A DNA stretch of 64,000 nt from Ignelater luminosus (taxonomy: Eukaryota > Arthropoda > Insecta > Coleoptera > Elateridae). The stretch lies in the NCBI GenBank assembly GCA_011009095.1, contig VTPC01007996.1:124001-188000 (forward strand), read 5' to 3'. The notes under the pieces are model-generated. The model was not told the origin of the DNA and ran no database searches. It was given only the letters and a program-made list of their open reading frames with translations. Below, one piece after another: positions 45,601 through 58,365 of the stretch. Numbering within the stretch: the first letter of the stretch is position 1; each line of letters starts with the position of its first letter. A program made the position numbers and the translations under genes.

Positions 45601-46103
45601 TTATAATTAATGGGAAAAAAGTTTATCAACAAAAAACCCTGCTATACTGTTTAAGTACTTATAAATGCAATTGCAAGTTTATCTTAAAAACGTAGATATT
45701 TTCTATACAGCGCTTTAAGTAAATGATAGTAAGTTTTACTTGAAAAGGTAAATAAGCTTAAAAACATGATTTTCTTCTTTTTGTAAAAGTTTGGATATCT
45801 AAAAGCTGATAAATGTTAACATTACACACAATCAGAGATTAGTTAGGTTATTTTCTCTGTAATATTTCTAAATAGGAAATCACATCATAGACCCATACTT
45901 TAAAAACGGGGTTTTATTATACCACCGCACTTGAAAGATAAGAAAGTACAAGCAGACTATATTTCCAGCAAACTCCGTAGGATTGTCAAGATTATTAACG
46001 GTTGCTTTTCCATCAAAGATAATTCTAAAATCTTCAACTTGATTCATTCTATTCGTCAGTTCGATATCATTAATATTGTACCCGCACCTAGTCATAAAAC
46101 AGA
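42697..46103. other. Intergenic, AT-rich, nothing recognised
   Basis: Short open frames only; no domain or inverted termini that I could support. Confidence 0.5.
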
Positions 46104-46244
46104 AGACAAATTTTGTCTTCCCATCAAAAAATTGTGTAAGCGTTGATCAGCGTAGCTCCATAGCATAGACAAAACAATTGTCTGCAGGTGCGATGATCAA
46201 TGCTTACACAATCTTTTGATGGAGAGACAAAAAGAAATTTGTCT
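46104..46244. repeat. 141 bp near-perfect hairpin
   Basis: Left arm 46104-46152 (AGACAAATTTTGTCTTCCCA onward) pairs with 46191-46244, sharing CCATCAAAA, ATTGTGTAAGC and TTGATCA; the loop is about 38 bases and contains an extra AGACAA...TTGTCT palindrome. It could be a tiny MITE or a small-RNA precursor. Confidence 0.65.
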
Positions 46245-47748
46245 TTATATTATACAATATATTTACCCCATAAAATTAGGACAAATTGATATTTCCTCTG
46301 TGGAAATATTCAATTTTTATTTCTAGTTACATCTATTGCAAGGTAGTTTATAGTCCCAATCAACTTAAAACTGTCCGCGAATACAGCCAGCTTCAGATTC
46401 TCTCCCACCCTATATTGCTTAACACCAAGCAATACTACAAAATGCTTTCTCGAATAAAACAAGGCAATTCTATTTTCAGTTTTACAAATAAAATGATTGA
46501 TATTTAAGCTTTCTATGTGATGAACTCACTTAGTCTATTCTATTTTGATGTCTCGTTAAGAACTGTCTTTTACTTAGCTATGCTAAATAATAATGGAACT
46601 TTGTAGTACTATTGCGTTGCACAAAATAAACATCGACATCAGTAGTAAACTTAAAAGGGTCCTAATATCTGACCTATCTTATCCTTTTTATACAAGATAA
46701 AAAAAAGTACAGTAGCAATGCTATGTAAAAGCTTAATCAAGATAGTAATCTCACTTCTCGCCGTAGGAGACTAAATACGCAGTGTCTTTATTCCCTTCAA
46801 AGGTGGCAAGATAATATCTTTTAAGGCATCGACAAACCATGACCCTTTTAAACCTTTTAGAGTGGTATAGATCTAGATATTCTAGTATTCTAATTAAGGA
46901 AAATATTTTCTATTGTCGAATTGCAGTTCAGAAAGGCCTGTACACATACAGCTAACGAGACATTTGGAAATATGGTATTGTCTGTCCAAACCCAACCCTG
47001 AGACCATACCTGTATAATAGACATATTTTACAGATAGATTTTTGATGATTAAAACTTCTTTAGGGATTGGACAATATACCGATTACTAAATCAAAATTAG
47101 TAACATTAATGATGAGCTTTCTTCAAGCATTTGCTAATATCAGTTAAGCTAAAGAGTTTTACTGTAGTTTTATTTGAACTGTCTATAGTAAAGAAAGGGT
47201 TGTGAACATCAAAATGCCCAATTCGAAGCTGACATAAGGTATACAGAATGGTTCTGGGTCCAATATTAAACTAAAGAGTTTTATTACACATGGGTCAAAT
47301 GCTTCCTTACAGGGATATAACTCATTAAAGTTTCTTGCAGATTTCTGTGCTCAGGACCTATAGCAGTATTATTCATAAGAAATGCTTCCAAACTAAATCT
47401 TGTAGAAGTTCGAACTTGTATGTTTAGCTTGATCTATTGAGCCAGCATGACAGAAGAGATACCTTCTAAGTAAACAATAAAAACACGATGAAATAAGACA
47501 CAGTACTTATTTCTCTCATTTTAGAATTCCAGGTAATCCTTAAGAGAGTGAATGTCACAAGAATATACCCACACTGAAAAAAAAGCTGTGGTTAAAATTA
47601 CAAAGTCCATGTAGTAAAAATGCTGTCGTTGGAAACACCTCAATAAGTAAATACTACACACTACGTCTAGCCCATTCTCTACTACAGCAATAGTTAATTT
47701 TAATGTTTCATTGTGGAAAAAACTTTTTAGTAAATTTTACATTACTGT
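46245..47748. other. Unclassified region with broken reading frames
   Basis: Several stop-interrupted + strand translations look protein-like (about 46330-46500 and 46750-47030), suggesting a decayed retroelement or pseudogene. I cannot name a family. Confidence 0.3.
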
Positions 47749-49946
47749 AAGATAATAGCATAATTTATGTCACGAGCAATTAGACTCCAGTCTCGCAAGC
47801 AACATTTTAATCCCTTATTATTATTTAGTCATTTGAATAGAAAACATTATGGAAGATACTACTAATTATCGATTCTGTATTTAACTCAATTCCATAAAAT
47901 CAATCAATTTATATTTATGTAGCATAATGCTTATTGAAGTTTTTGGTTCTTCGGAATTTTACAGAAAAAAGTCACTAACAGTAAAATTTTAATATTTTTC
48001 CGTTTACAGATCAAAAAGTAAATGTTGTAAACGTGTCCATAGGTTATTTATGGCATTGTAGAAACCAGAAAAACTATTATAAGCGTTTAAAGTGCGAGAA
48101 AGGTTTGGTGTGTTTACCATGCTTTCGGCGAAATAGCGGTTCCTTTTAACATAAGCCATCGCCTTCTTTTATCTCGAGCAAGTAGTAAATAGTAAGTCTG
48201 TCAACTAAGCAAGTACAGCAACTTTATTTTACCCCCCATCATGTTTACTTCTTAATCCAAAAAAGCGAGAATTATAAAAAGGTTTCTCGTCAAAACGTTT
48301 ACTTGGAGATTAAATATTCGGTACCTGCTTCTTTCAAAGGCACTGGTTTTACCCTAACAACTAGGTACTTCCAATTTCTTTTTCTAAAAACATATTTCAA
48401 TAGTAAAATGAAGGTCGCTGACCGCTGCCTATTTAACGCGAAAATATAGCTTCTTTTGTTAATGTCAGAAATGCGAATCTCATTCGAAAGCGCACGAAAA
48501 AGGGCCATAATTCATAATTCAATCTTCTTTCGTTTTCTTGTAAAGACTAAACAGAGTATCGCGACGTTTACGCATTCGTGTTATCACCTTATTACTTGAA
48601 AGACGGGCAACTTACCAAAATATTACAACAAATGTTGAAAATGACCACCGTCGACCTGAAGACAAGCCTCTATGCGTCGGTGAAGACTGTTACGCACACG
48701 AGTAAATATTCCAGCTGTATTGCGAATTTCTGCGGCTGCTGCTAAAGGTCTTCCGCGTTTTCGACTTCCGTGCGATATACAACAGACTTCATGTGACCCC
48801 ACAAGAAGTAGTCCAGAGGATTTATGTAAGGGCTACGAGCAGGCCAGCGTACGGGACCATTGCGACCAATCCACCGATGGAGAAACATTTCGTTCAAATA
48901 GCCCTGCACACGTACGCTAGTATGCGGAGGGGCTCCATCGTGCATGTAATAAATATACCTACGAGTTTCTAGAGGTGTATCATCCAACATATCTGGCAAC
49001 CTGTTTTCTAGAAATTCCAGATACGTGTCTCCGTTTAACCGCTGTGGTAAAATAAATGGTCCAAACAATGTGTCTCCTAAAATGCCACACCACACATTAA
49101 TAGAAAACCGCCATTGAAATTTATTTTCCCTAATCAGGTGAGGATTAGCGTCATTCCAATAATGTACGTTATGAAAATTTAAGATACCGTCTTGCGTAAA
49201 ACAACACTCATCCGTAAACAGTACTTTCTCTACAAATTCCTGTTGTCAGTCATTTTCAGTTAAATGCCGAACCCGTTGTACGTGATAGGGATGTAATCAG
49301 TACGACTTTAATATCCGATGCGCTGTTGCTTGGGAAACGTTCACGTCGCGTGCGATACCGCGGGTACTTATTGTAGGATCTTCATTAATCATATCTAATA
49401 CATCTTCTTCCGCTTGAAGAAAGTGTGGTGCTCGTTTTTGTCCACGGCCTTCATATGTTGCGACGGTGCTACCTGTATCACGAAGTCGTTGTATCGTTTG
49501 CAGTATTGTATTTCGCGAAGGCTGTCTTCGTTGTTTAAAACGATCGGCGTACAGTCGTTTTGTCGCTTCTACATTATAATGACGTTCTCCATACATTAAA
49601 GTTATGTCTGCCAACTCTCGAGTGGAAAACATCTCGCTCGCTTTAAATTTTTTCACACCTTGTCACTCTCAGGAAAGTCAAAGACCGACTGATTGTGACA
49701 ACATGTTCCGACCCTTACATATGTAAATAGCTACCTGCCAATGACAAGGAGGGTCAGTCAACCACTATCGATTTTTACTTAAGTAAAAGTATGAGAGCAG
49801 GACCGGCTTGGCTTAGCGATTAAATTTCAAAAGTCTTTTTCTCGGAAACTATGCAATTTTTACCTACCTTTTTTTATCGCAAATGTATGTACTATCACAC
49901 CGCTATCCACCTTTAAGAGGATACCCTTTATTTCAGAATCACCCTG
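47749..49946 (-). mobile_element. DD41D mariner-like element with long cargo segment, copy 1 (left-truncated)
   Basis: Right terminus CAGGGTGATTCTGAAATAAA (complement, ending 49946, then TA). From 47749 rightward it is nearly identical by eye to 60444-62081. It holds a degenerate transposase (48620-49656, - strand) plus about 870 bp of non-transposase sequence (47749-48619). The left terminal repeat present in copy 2 is absent here. Confidence 0.8.
48620..49656 (-). pseudogene. Mariner-like (DD41D, rosa-type) transposase, inactivated
   Basis: Cut-and-paste transposase. The N-terminal helix-turn-helix part (49297-49656) reads RELADITLMYGERHYN ... STRGIARDVNVSQATAHRIL. Catalytic Asp 1 is in VLFTDECCFTQDG (about 49220), Asp 2 in YMHDGAPPHTS, Asp 3 in INPLDYFLWGH. 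The Asp2-Asp3 gap is 41 residues, the DD41D class known from rosa elements. Damage: in-frame TGA codons near 49290 and 49245, an apparent internal deletion between them and Asp 1, and a 13 bp deletion at about 48746 (compared with copy 2) that creates a stop. The C-terminus should end near 48620 as in copy 2. Confidence 0.85.
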
Positions 49947-49948
49947 TA

Positions 49949-51150
49949 TAACTAGTATGAAGCGGAAAGCATTGACTTGCATTATCCTTCACTGATGGGT
50001 CCAAACAAAGACGAAACGATCGTTGAGAAGTATGTTTAGTTAATGCTTGTACGAATTTTTATTTGTGGGAGATCAATATATGGATCTAATGGATCGTTGT
50101 CCTTTATTTAGGATAAATGTCTACTTGTTAAAATAGCATTCTGAGTTGTATAAGTAACACTCAGTTAAGTAAAATTGTCTACCAATTTGTAGGAGTAATT
50201 ACATAGTATTTAGGTAAGTTTTACAAAGCCGTATATATATTCAACAGTAATTAAACGTCATATCTACATATAATTTAGTGTAAAATTATCTTTTAAATTA
50301 TATTTACCAGCGGAACTGTAAAATTAACAATTTAAGGGCACTGATCCACCGCACCGGTACAAACTGAAAAGCGATTTCTTTTTAAATCTCGGTGGTTATG
50401 AAGGGAGAACTTCTCTCTTAACACGTAGTATTAAAAATTAGTAATTAAATAAGGGCATTAAAAAAGTGCTCAGGAGCCTATCGAGTTTTAATCAAGCCCT
50501 GCAAGTGTGACATCGCCGCCGTAGCGCATCTAAACTATATATTTATTGGAATTATATTTCAAAGATATGCAATTTACATCTCTTTAACGAGTTTTGCGCC
50601 CATATATTTGTGCGTCCTAAGGTAGTCGCCTCATTGGCTGAACATAACAACGACAAGAATACAATAACTAGAATGTATGTAAGTACAACGAACGGTTGCA
50701 AAATTAAGTATTTCTATAATATTCATTAGCTAGTTATGATATTTGTAAAAAGATATTCGTTTTCGCTAGCCAAACTGGTGGAGTTACGATTATTCAATTT
50801 TTTTAAAATTTTATTAAACTATCTTCTAGAAAAGGTTGCCCAGTATCAAATAGAATTGTACTTGGGCTTGCCATTAAGTGTTACTTACAGTAGTACATAG
50901 TACTAAAACATAAATTAACCTTAAAAATGGCTTTTTAAGGCATTTTATGTGCTAATATAATAATTAATTCTTTATGGAATAATACGTATATATTACACAT
51001 GTGAATAAAAAAAAACTCCTAAGTTTAATAAAGTTTGGAAATCATCGCCATACCGTATTACCATTAAGGTATTGTTAAATATGAATCTTTGATTTCGTAG
51101 AAACACGATAACCAAGGCCGCCAATGGATCTAGCCCGACAAAGTAGTTTA
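49949..51150. other. Intergenic; GC-richer patch about 50330-50660
   Basis: No gene recognised. The patch is less AT-rich and might be regulatory or an untranslated exon of kst, but no signal decides this. Confidence 0.4.
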
Positions 51151-52459
51151 TAAAGGGTTTTCCAATAAGAGGTGTTATTTTGATATTCAAAGAAAAGTGC
51201 CATTTTTTAATATAAATGATCGGATGTTTATTTCATTATAAAGAGGAAGGTATGCCGTTAATAGTGGAAAATAACATCAGGCAAATGACCACCACGACCA
51301 CGCTTACAGGACAATATCCTTTTCATGAAATTTTCCATAACCAAATCGCAAAGTGGCTGCCCTATGTCCTCGATAGCCTCACGAATTCCATCTTAGAGGT
51401 CTTGAATCGACGCTGGGCTGTTGGCGTAGACCTTCTCTTTCACGTGGCCCCAAAGAAAGAAGTCGCAAGGTGTTAAATCACAAGATCTCGGTGGCCAATT
51501 GTGATCACCTCTTCGAGAGATAACACGGTCCGGAAACTTTTTCCGTAAAAGATCAATGGTTTCGTTGCTTGTGTGGCACGTAGCGCCGTCTTGTTGAAAG
51601 TAAACGTTGTCCAGATCAATACCATCCAATTCCGGCCATAAAAAATCGTTAATCATCTCTCGATAGCGCAATCCAGTCACCGTAACTGTTGCTCCAGCCT
51701 CATTTTCGAAAAAGTAAGGTCCAATGACTCCGCCGGACCATAAACCGCACCAAACAGTCACACGTTGAGGATAGAGAGACTTTTCAACAATAACTCTTGG
51801 ATTTTCTGAGCCCCAGATCCGACAATTTTGCTTGTTGACGAAGCCACCGAGGTGGAAATGGGCCTCATCACTCAAGATGATTTTTCGATGGAATTCTGGA
51901 TCATTTTCATGCATTTCAACGACCCAATCAGCAAAGACACGACGTTGTTGATGATCGGCCGGCTTGAGTTCTTGTGTTAACTGGACTTTATAAGCCTTAA
52001 GACCCAAATCTTTATGCAAAATACGGTGTAATGACGTTTGTGGAATGGCTAATTCCAAAGAACGACGAGGAATGGACAAACCTGGGTTTTCTTTAACACT
52101 TTCGGCTACAACAGCAATATTCTCGGCTGTTCTTGAGCGACGTGCACGGGTTTTATTCTTCACATCACTAACTTGTCCCAAGAGCTCGAATTTTTTCACC
52201 AATTTCTGTATTGCGGTCCGACAAGGTGCTTCACGGTGACCCAAAAATGTTCGAGTTTTACGAACCGTCTCTGCCAAATTTTCACCATTTTTATAGTGAA
52301 TTTTAATAATTTCAATGCGTTGTTGAAGCGTGTATCGTTCCATATTTATTAATGGCGTAGTTTCTACTTGTCAAATGTCAAAAAATGATAGCTTCAAAAG
52401 TGACATCTACCGAAATAGTGGGCTATTCAAAATAACACCTCTTATTGGAAAACCCTTTA
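51151..52459 (-). mobile_element. Near-intact DD41D mariner-like transposon (1,309 bp)
   Basis: TA-flanked element with inverted termini of about 33 bp: TAAAGGGTTTTCCAATAAGA at the left and its exact complement at the right (to 52459). Length and layout are standard for mariner. One transposase gene on the - strand takes up most of it. Confidence 0.92.
51234..52343 (-). CDS. Mariner-like (DD41D) transposase with one premature stop
   Basis: The ATG at 52341-52343 opens MERYTLQQRIEIIKIHYKNG. N-terminal paired helix-turn-helix (about residues 1-120), then the catalytic core: Asp 1 in IILSDEAHFHLGG, Asp 2 in FQQDGATCHTS, Asp 3 in LTPCDFFLWGHVKEKVY; the Asp2-Asp3 gap is 41. The open frame runs 316 codons to a TAA at 51393-51395 (after ASIQDL). 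Beyond that the same frame continues with plausible C-terminal sequence (DGIREAIEDIGQPLCDLVME) to a second stop about 50 codons on. So a single nonsense change after the catalytic triad separates it from a full gene; some activity of the truncated form cannot be excluded. Confidence 0.88.
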
Positions 52460-52461
52460 TA

Positions 52462-55400
52462 TACATAGTTATATGTATTAGGTACACTTAAATGCATTCT
52501 CATGCTACATGAATCATCTAGGTTATTGTCAGTGTTGCATTATTTTAATGTTTAATACCTACATTATCAAAAATATTGTTTGGTAAGTAGTCACAAGATC
52601 CTTCATTTTAATATTATTTGTATCAATATTAAAGGTTAGAAAACAAGTATTGCTGCAGTGTGCTATTGAATAAATAGCACACATTGTTGCAGGTTAGATA
52701 ATGTGTAAGAAGACTCAATTTGAAACAAACAAATAATTCTCCAATAGCCCGACTGACTGAGTATGCAACTTATTTTCCTTCTTTTACGTGTACACCCCTT
52801 AGGCCCTTACGCACTTTCCAACTTCTGAAATTCCATGTCATTTACTCAACAAACCCAAGTCAGTCCGTGAAACCAAGTTACTTTAATAATTTGAAAAGTT
52901 TAATTAATTGAAACAACCTCAGTCTGCCTAAAAATCCAGTACAGATACAAAAAAGAAACCTATCATTTACAAATGAGGTCATGTGCATTAGGTTTCTAAT
53001 ATCGTTTTATAGACCATTATATAAAATATTATTTTCATAAAATTCTCAGCTAAGGAATTTGGCAAAACGCACAAAGTTCCAATCTACGGAGTTCATCCAC
53101 TAAAAGGTCGATTCATTAGCAAGAAAACAAATCTTGTGCTTTGATCATCTCGAAGTCGAGATCTGTTAAATTCAATTATAACTTATAGATGGTTTATCAC
53201 ACATAAATTATTATTTCCAGAAAATTCTCATATTATATTCGAAAAGCAACGCTTCGGGATGTTTTGACGTCTACTTGATTTCTAATTCTCAAGTTTTATT
53301 AGCCAATTTATAGTTGGCTGAAACGTAATGAAAAACGCATCTCTGCTCCCCCAATTTCAACAGTTAAATAGTATTGTTCTTCTAAATGCTTTAATTTTGT
53401 TGTACACAAGTAGGAACCGTATGTTGAACAACTATGATGCCATTTGAAAAAAAGCGGTTTGAAACAAAACGTGTTTTTGAATTTTAAATCCATGCTAACG
53501 GTAACTAAGGCATTTAAAGAAGAAATTTCATTAATGGCGAATGTGGGCAGCAAGAGAACAATTTGACAAGCATCTCAGTTGAGTAGACAGATTTAAAATA
53601 AAAAATCTAGCAATAATCGTCAGGACTTACCGAAATCAAGATGGTTTACAAAAATGCAGAACAGAACTGATATCTTACTTTAATCGTAGTGGTCGTAATT
53701 CTGGTAATTCCAATAAGTTGGTTTCAGTTGACTTAAAAAGATTAACATCGAAATTTTTTGTTACGTACGTATTAGCGAAAAATGTAATAAACCCAGTCCA
53801 GTTTAAAAAGTAGTTTTCACGTAATATTCTCAATTCACGTTTCTTTATTGAAGTATTAAATATAAGTTGAAATACTTTAAAGCTGGAATACTAAATAACT
53901 GCTTTACCAAGTTCGTTGAAAGGAGGTAAACATGGTTTAAAGGAGTTCAAGAAAACCATCAAAGTTAATTTAATACTTGAATGAGGTAATTTTCGAACAC
54001 GTAATAAGTGAAGATAACATCCTCAAATTCAACTTCTCCCCTGCAATAAACTGCTACTAAGCCGTAAAGTTGTAGTTTAATTGTAAGGTTATTTATGTGA
54101 GGTGATTTGTTGTCACTAAAAGTTTCGTTTGCTGTGTGTAAAATTGATATTACAAAAGCCGCACCCTTAATGAATCTCATTTTTAATTTTAACGTCTACT
54201 AATCATTGTAGCTTAGTAATTTTACTGCCACCACGGTAGTTTTATGACCTAATAACAGTTTGGTACCAATTTCTTAGCATGACTTTTTTACGATACTTTT
54301 TATATTATTTTCTGAACATCATGTCCTATTTTAAGAACAACCAAAAGTATGTTAAAGGACTTCAGAATAATTGCAACAAAACAAACGTTTGAAATTGGGT
54401 TGTTAAATAATGACGTTGTAGAAACTAGAATTTTGTTTACAAAACATTTGTTTATCGAAATTGTTTTAAAAGATTAGCATCTAATTAAAAAGTTGTTTTA
54501 AAATACAGCTATCAAATATTAATATTAAAGATTTGCCACAAATTTTCTAATGTTTAAAGTAACAGTTATGTAATATGTTCTGTTAGATTCGGTCTAATAA
54601 GTTTTAAATTAATTATATTATTCCTGACTTATTTTTGTAGTGATGAATTTGCATTAAGAATATAATTAAAATTTCTAAACTTACTGTTGTAACGTCTTAT
54701 CTAAAAGTATTATTTTATCACGAATAAAGATAAAAATTATAAAACGTGATGGTGTTATTTTCCAGTCTGGATAATTAAAAACTTAAAACACTCAAAAACT
54801 GCATTCCATTCTTCTTTTTATTTATCAATATAGCTTTTAGGAACTATTTGAGAAGAAAATTTATTAAACAATTTGTGAAAGCGATGCTAATACATATTAG
54901 GACAAATTCTAGTCTTGATTTGAGTCATCACAAGTAGTAACGTGAGAACTACGAAAATATTTTAAATTAAGACATGTATGCTTGCTTATCATCATGATCT
55001 AAGATGCTAGACTTAACTGTTCTATGAATGATACAATCAGGATATAGTAACAGCCAAAATTATCCATATAATAAAACAAAATAATAATAAAAATGTATTT
55101 TCATAACAAAAATAACTATAAATACTTGTTTACGTAAACGGCAATCAAACTAACGCTACTTAGTTAAATGTTTAAATTGTGCAACTAATTATACTTAAAA
55201 ATAAAATAATCCCCGTAGGGAGAAGTGTGCAACTAGTATTTTGTCTTTTGATGAAGAGAATAATGGCCCCCAATATCAATATTCTTAAAAACACTCCATT
55301 CTTTTTAAATCGTATTAAGAAATACAAGGCAGGACCACCTTTAAAATTACGACACCTTTAACGTAATTTCTGTTTTACTCTAATTAAACAGAAAAATGTT

Positions 55401-56149
55401 ACTTTACAATAAAAATAAGTAAAACACAATAGTAATTTTGTATTTATATGTATTATACTTGCGATTTAAGTCGTAAGACATCTGCTTTTTCGTTTATCCA
55501 TCTACATATCTGATATTTATTTATTTGATTTATTAAGTATATTATTGTGATACAATGCAACATTTTTAATCCGAACCAGTAAATGTTTAGAGGTACTACA
55601 AAAACCAATTAACTAGATAAACCAAACAAACAACCGCGTATATGTTTTGCTTGCTATCCAGACATGTAACTAAAGATATTAGAGCTTACAATAAATTTTC
55701 ACAAGAAAGTAGCAAAAAAAAATAACTAAAAATTACAAAAAGTGACTAAAACGTGATCAAACCACTCGGTAGAAATTTTGAAGCTCGGCTACGACTCGGC
55801 CCAAAACTATCTCCCTCAACTGCAAACATACATTGTAGCTTGTTCCTTGTTGCTTAAATAACTATTATCACATTGCGTTTTACTCACTATAACTTTTTTA
55901 GAAGATTTATTCATTATTTCTCTCTCTACTTTGGTCTTGATAGCCATATACTTTTCAATTCTTTTTTATTTTCTGCCAATTCTTGAAAAATCTCAAAAAC
56001 TAGAGGTTATAATGCAAGTTGGAATTTACTCAATTTATAGCTACAGATAAACAACAAAAATGCACGTGAGAGGAGATACAAATACACACATTTGTTATAA
56101 TTATATTACACTAGTTTTACCCGACAGTAGTTATTTTAGAAGAATGCTA
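52462..56149. other. Intergenic, AT-rich, nothing recognised
   Basis: Only short open frames; none with a recognisable domain. Confidence 0.5.
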
Positions 56150-56700
56150 CAAAGGCTTCCCTAAATTTTGAACTTTTTTTTAATGAGCCGCATAGTTTGT
56201 TAAGTCTTCAGCAGGTTTGACAATTTTTCGCAGCTTTTGTTTCACTAGTGCTCAAAATGTTTTGATCGGCCGAATTTCTGCACAGTTTGGGCGTTCATGA
56301 TTTTACCAACAAATGAAATATGTTTGCGATATCAGTCTACCAACGAAGAAGAGTAATGAGACACAGCCAGATCAAGCCAAAATAATTGTTGACCTTTATG
56401 CGTTTGAATAAGGGCCAACAATCATTTTGTAGACATTCCTTATGGTAAATTCTGGCATTCAAATTCTGTTGGGCAAAAAAGAGAGTCGATTCTATACCAC
56501 ACTGACAAATTGACTTTTCTGAGTTGGGTACCTCCTACCTCTACCGTGTAAAATGAGAGCCTCGGTAAAGTTTTTTAGTCAAGTTTGACATGTTTCGTCA
56601 GCCATTATTAATGTTATGCATTGATCACTTTTGCTCAAGACTTGGTCGTACAACTTCCTAGCGCCAATTTTTACTGAAATTGACTGAAGTAAAGTGCGTT
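56150..56700 (-). pseudogene. Tc1-like DDE transposase relic
   Basis: The - strand translation, broken by several stops, keeps the order YDQVLSKSDQCIT (about 56615-56656), TEALILHGRG, MPEFTIRNVYKM, SNA*RST and finally PNCAEIRPIKTF*AL then KLRKIVKPAED (about 56190-56292). The P-NC-EIRPIE-FWA-type block is the C-terminal catalytic motif of a Tc1-related insect transposase. No terminal repeats found. Confidence 0.7.
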
Positions 56701-56889
56701 TTGGCTACTTCTGTTTTTCTTCTTAGCATGTTGTACCATACCTATGGCACCTATATTAACAAGAGATAGTTTCAAAAGGGCAGTACTTGTTGAGTATTGC
56801 TCGTTTGTTTTAAAGGCATCGTATCAACTGCTGTAATCATTAGCCTAACGAGATTTACATAGGAATCGCAGCAATTTGCATACCTCTAA

Positions 56890-57235
56890 TTTTTGGCTAA
56901 CGGACGTCCATAAGACTTATCACAATTTTCGACATTTAACGAACGTGCGTTACTGGATGTAATTTAAATATTTGGACGAAGTATGGACCAAATAAGTAGA
57001 ATGCCAATAAACGTCCGCTATTAGTTGTGCGATGAATGTCCAAACACGGACGTCCATTGGATGTCCAATTTACGTCCATGGATGTAAGGTACTATACGGG
57101 ATATTTTGAGAAGTGATTTCCAAGCATAAGGAGCGATAGAAATAAATATTATGTGCAATTTTGATCAGGTGTAGATGTAGCACTTGCAACATTGGTAAAA
57201 CCACCAGTGCTTGAGACCTCTTCCAGAAAGAATTA
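56890..57235. repeat. Second copy of the GGACGTCC-palindrome repeat
   Basis: Shares with 37480-37925 the GGACGTCC palindromes, GATGTCCAATTTACGTCCAT (57060-57079), AGAAATAAATAT, GCACTTGCAA and ACCACCAGTGCTT in the same order. Sits directly beside the Tc1-like relic. Confidence 0.7.
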
Positions 57236-57419
57236 TTTAAAACAAAAAATTAAGCCCACTATGGTCTCATAAACTTTAAACTTCCGACAATGCCAATTTA
57301 TTGATGTCACTTGTCGGCTTAAGGGTTATTTTTTTATTTCATAAATGAATGCTGAATGCTTGTTTTACACATGTTTAAAGCTACCATTCGTCCCTCATTT
57401 GAAGAGGTTATTTTGCAAA

Positions 57420-57530
57420 ATTAGCGTCCCGCATTCCTCCCCCCCTGGTGTTTCGTTGGTTTCCGCGTGTCCGGTCAGAGGAACTTTCGAATTCAGGTTC
57501 GTAACGAGCTACGGCCCGTTTAAATACAGA
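57420..57530. other. GC-rich patch of unknown identity
   Basis: About 110 bp with a C run, CpGs and high GC in very AT-rich DNA. The surrounding 70-codon frame (57345-57557, + strand) is unrecognised. Confidence 0.35.
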
Positions 57531-57565
57531 AGTAGATATGCCCAAGATATAATTTAGCAATACAA

Positions 57566-58365
57566 CACTGGACAGAAGTGTTCGGAGTACGCTTTACCAA
57601 AAAACATTTTCATACAATCAATTCTAGATAGTTTTCCATCTTTTGCTTTCCCAGAAACATAGTCCAGGCAGTTCTATCCAAACCATAAGATGATCTCGTA
57701 AGTCACTGCTACCTATTAACCGCACCGAAGATGATTTTTGTCACTCTATTCTCAATACTGATGATCAACAGCCTAATATAGGCAACATCCTTGTGGTATT
57801 AAGTGAATGATAACTTTTCAAGACTTTTGTGTTGTGTAACCTTATATTATTCTTAGATAGTTGAAGCTTTGCAGAAAATACATTTGGGCAACATACTTTT
57901 GTTCAAATATGGAAGTTCTAAATACTTGCTGTAGATCTTTACAAAGAAAACAGGATTCTCGACAAGTTCTGGTTCTTCTGGTATAATTTTGAACACGACT
58001 TATGTGTTTTGAAATGATACATTGAATTGCGGTTTCATCGCCAAGCAATTTCTGGGTGGGAATGATAAACTTTGGACCAAATATTGAGTTTGGTTTCTGG
58101 ATTTCATTGTGTATGTCCAAATTATTTTTGTATTTCAATATAATTCAAATCTAGACAGTATTCTTAAGAAAATAAACTCACTTTGAATTTTATTACCTTC
58201 AATCACACCGAAGAATTTTCTCAAACCACGATAATCTTTTGAATTAGCATTTTGTATATTTTACAAAAAATGAGCTATGAAAAAAAATATTGAAGTTGAT
58301 CTATTACAAATTACAATAACTTCTCAATGGGGCAAACACTTTTGTGGTTCTGTCTACTACAATTT
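57566..58365 (-). pseudogene. Probable Tc1-like element relic
   Basis: The left edge ACTGGACAGAAGTGTTCGGA resembles a Tc1-type terminus; the right edge complement (TAGACAGAAC, then AAAAGTGTTTG) is a weak match. The interior - strand translation contains AIQCIISKHISRVQNYTRRT, reminiscent of a Tc1 helix-turn-helix region followed by the TGRP-like linker, but decayed. Assignment tentative. Confidence 0.4.

Noticed and set aside
45931-46507. Protein-like + strand frames near the 46.1 kb hairpin
   Set aside because: Suggestive of a decayed element but I could not name any family or motif; reported only as unclassified.
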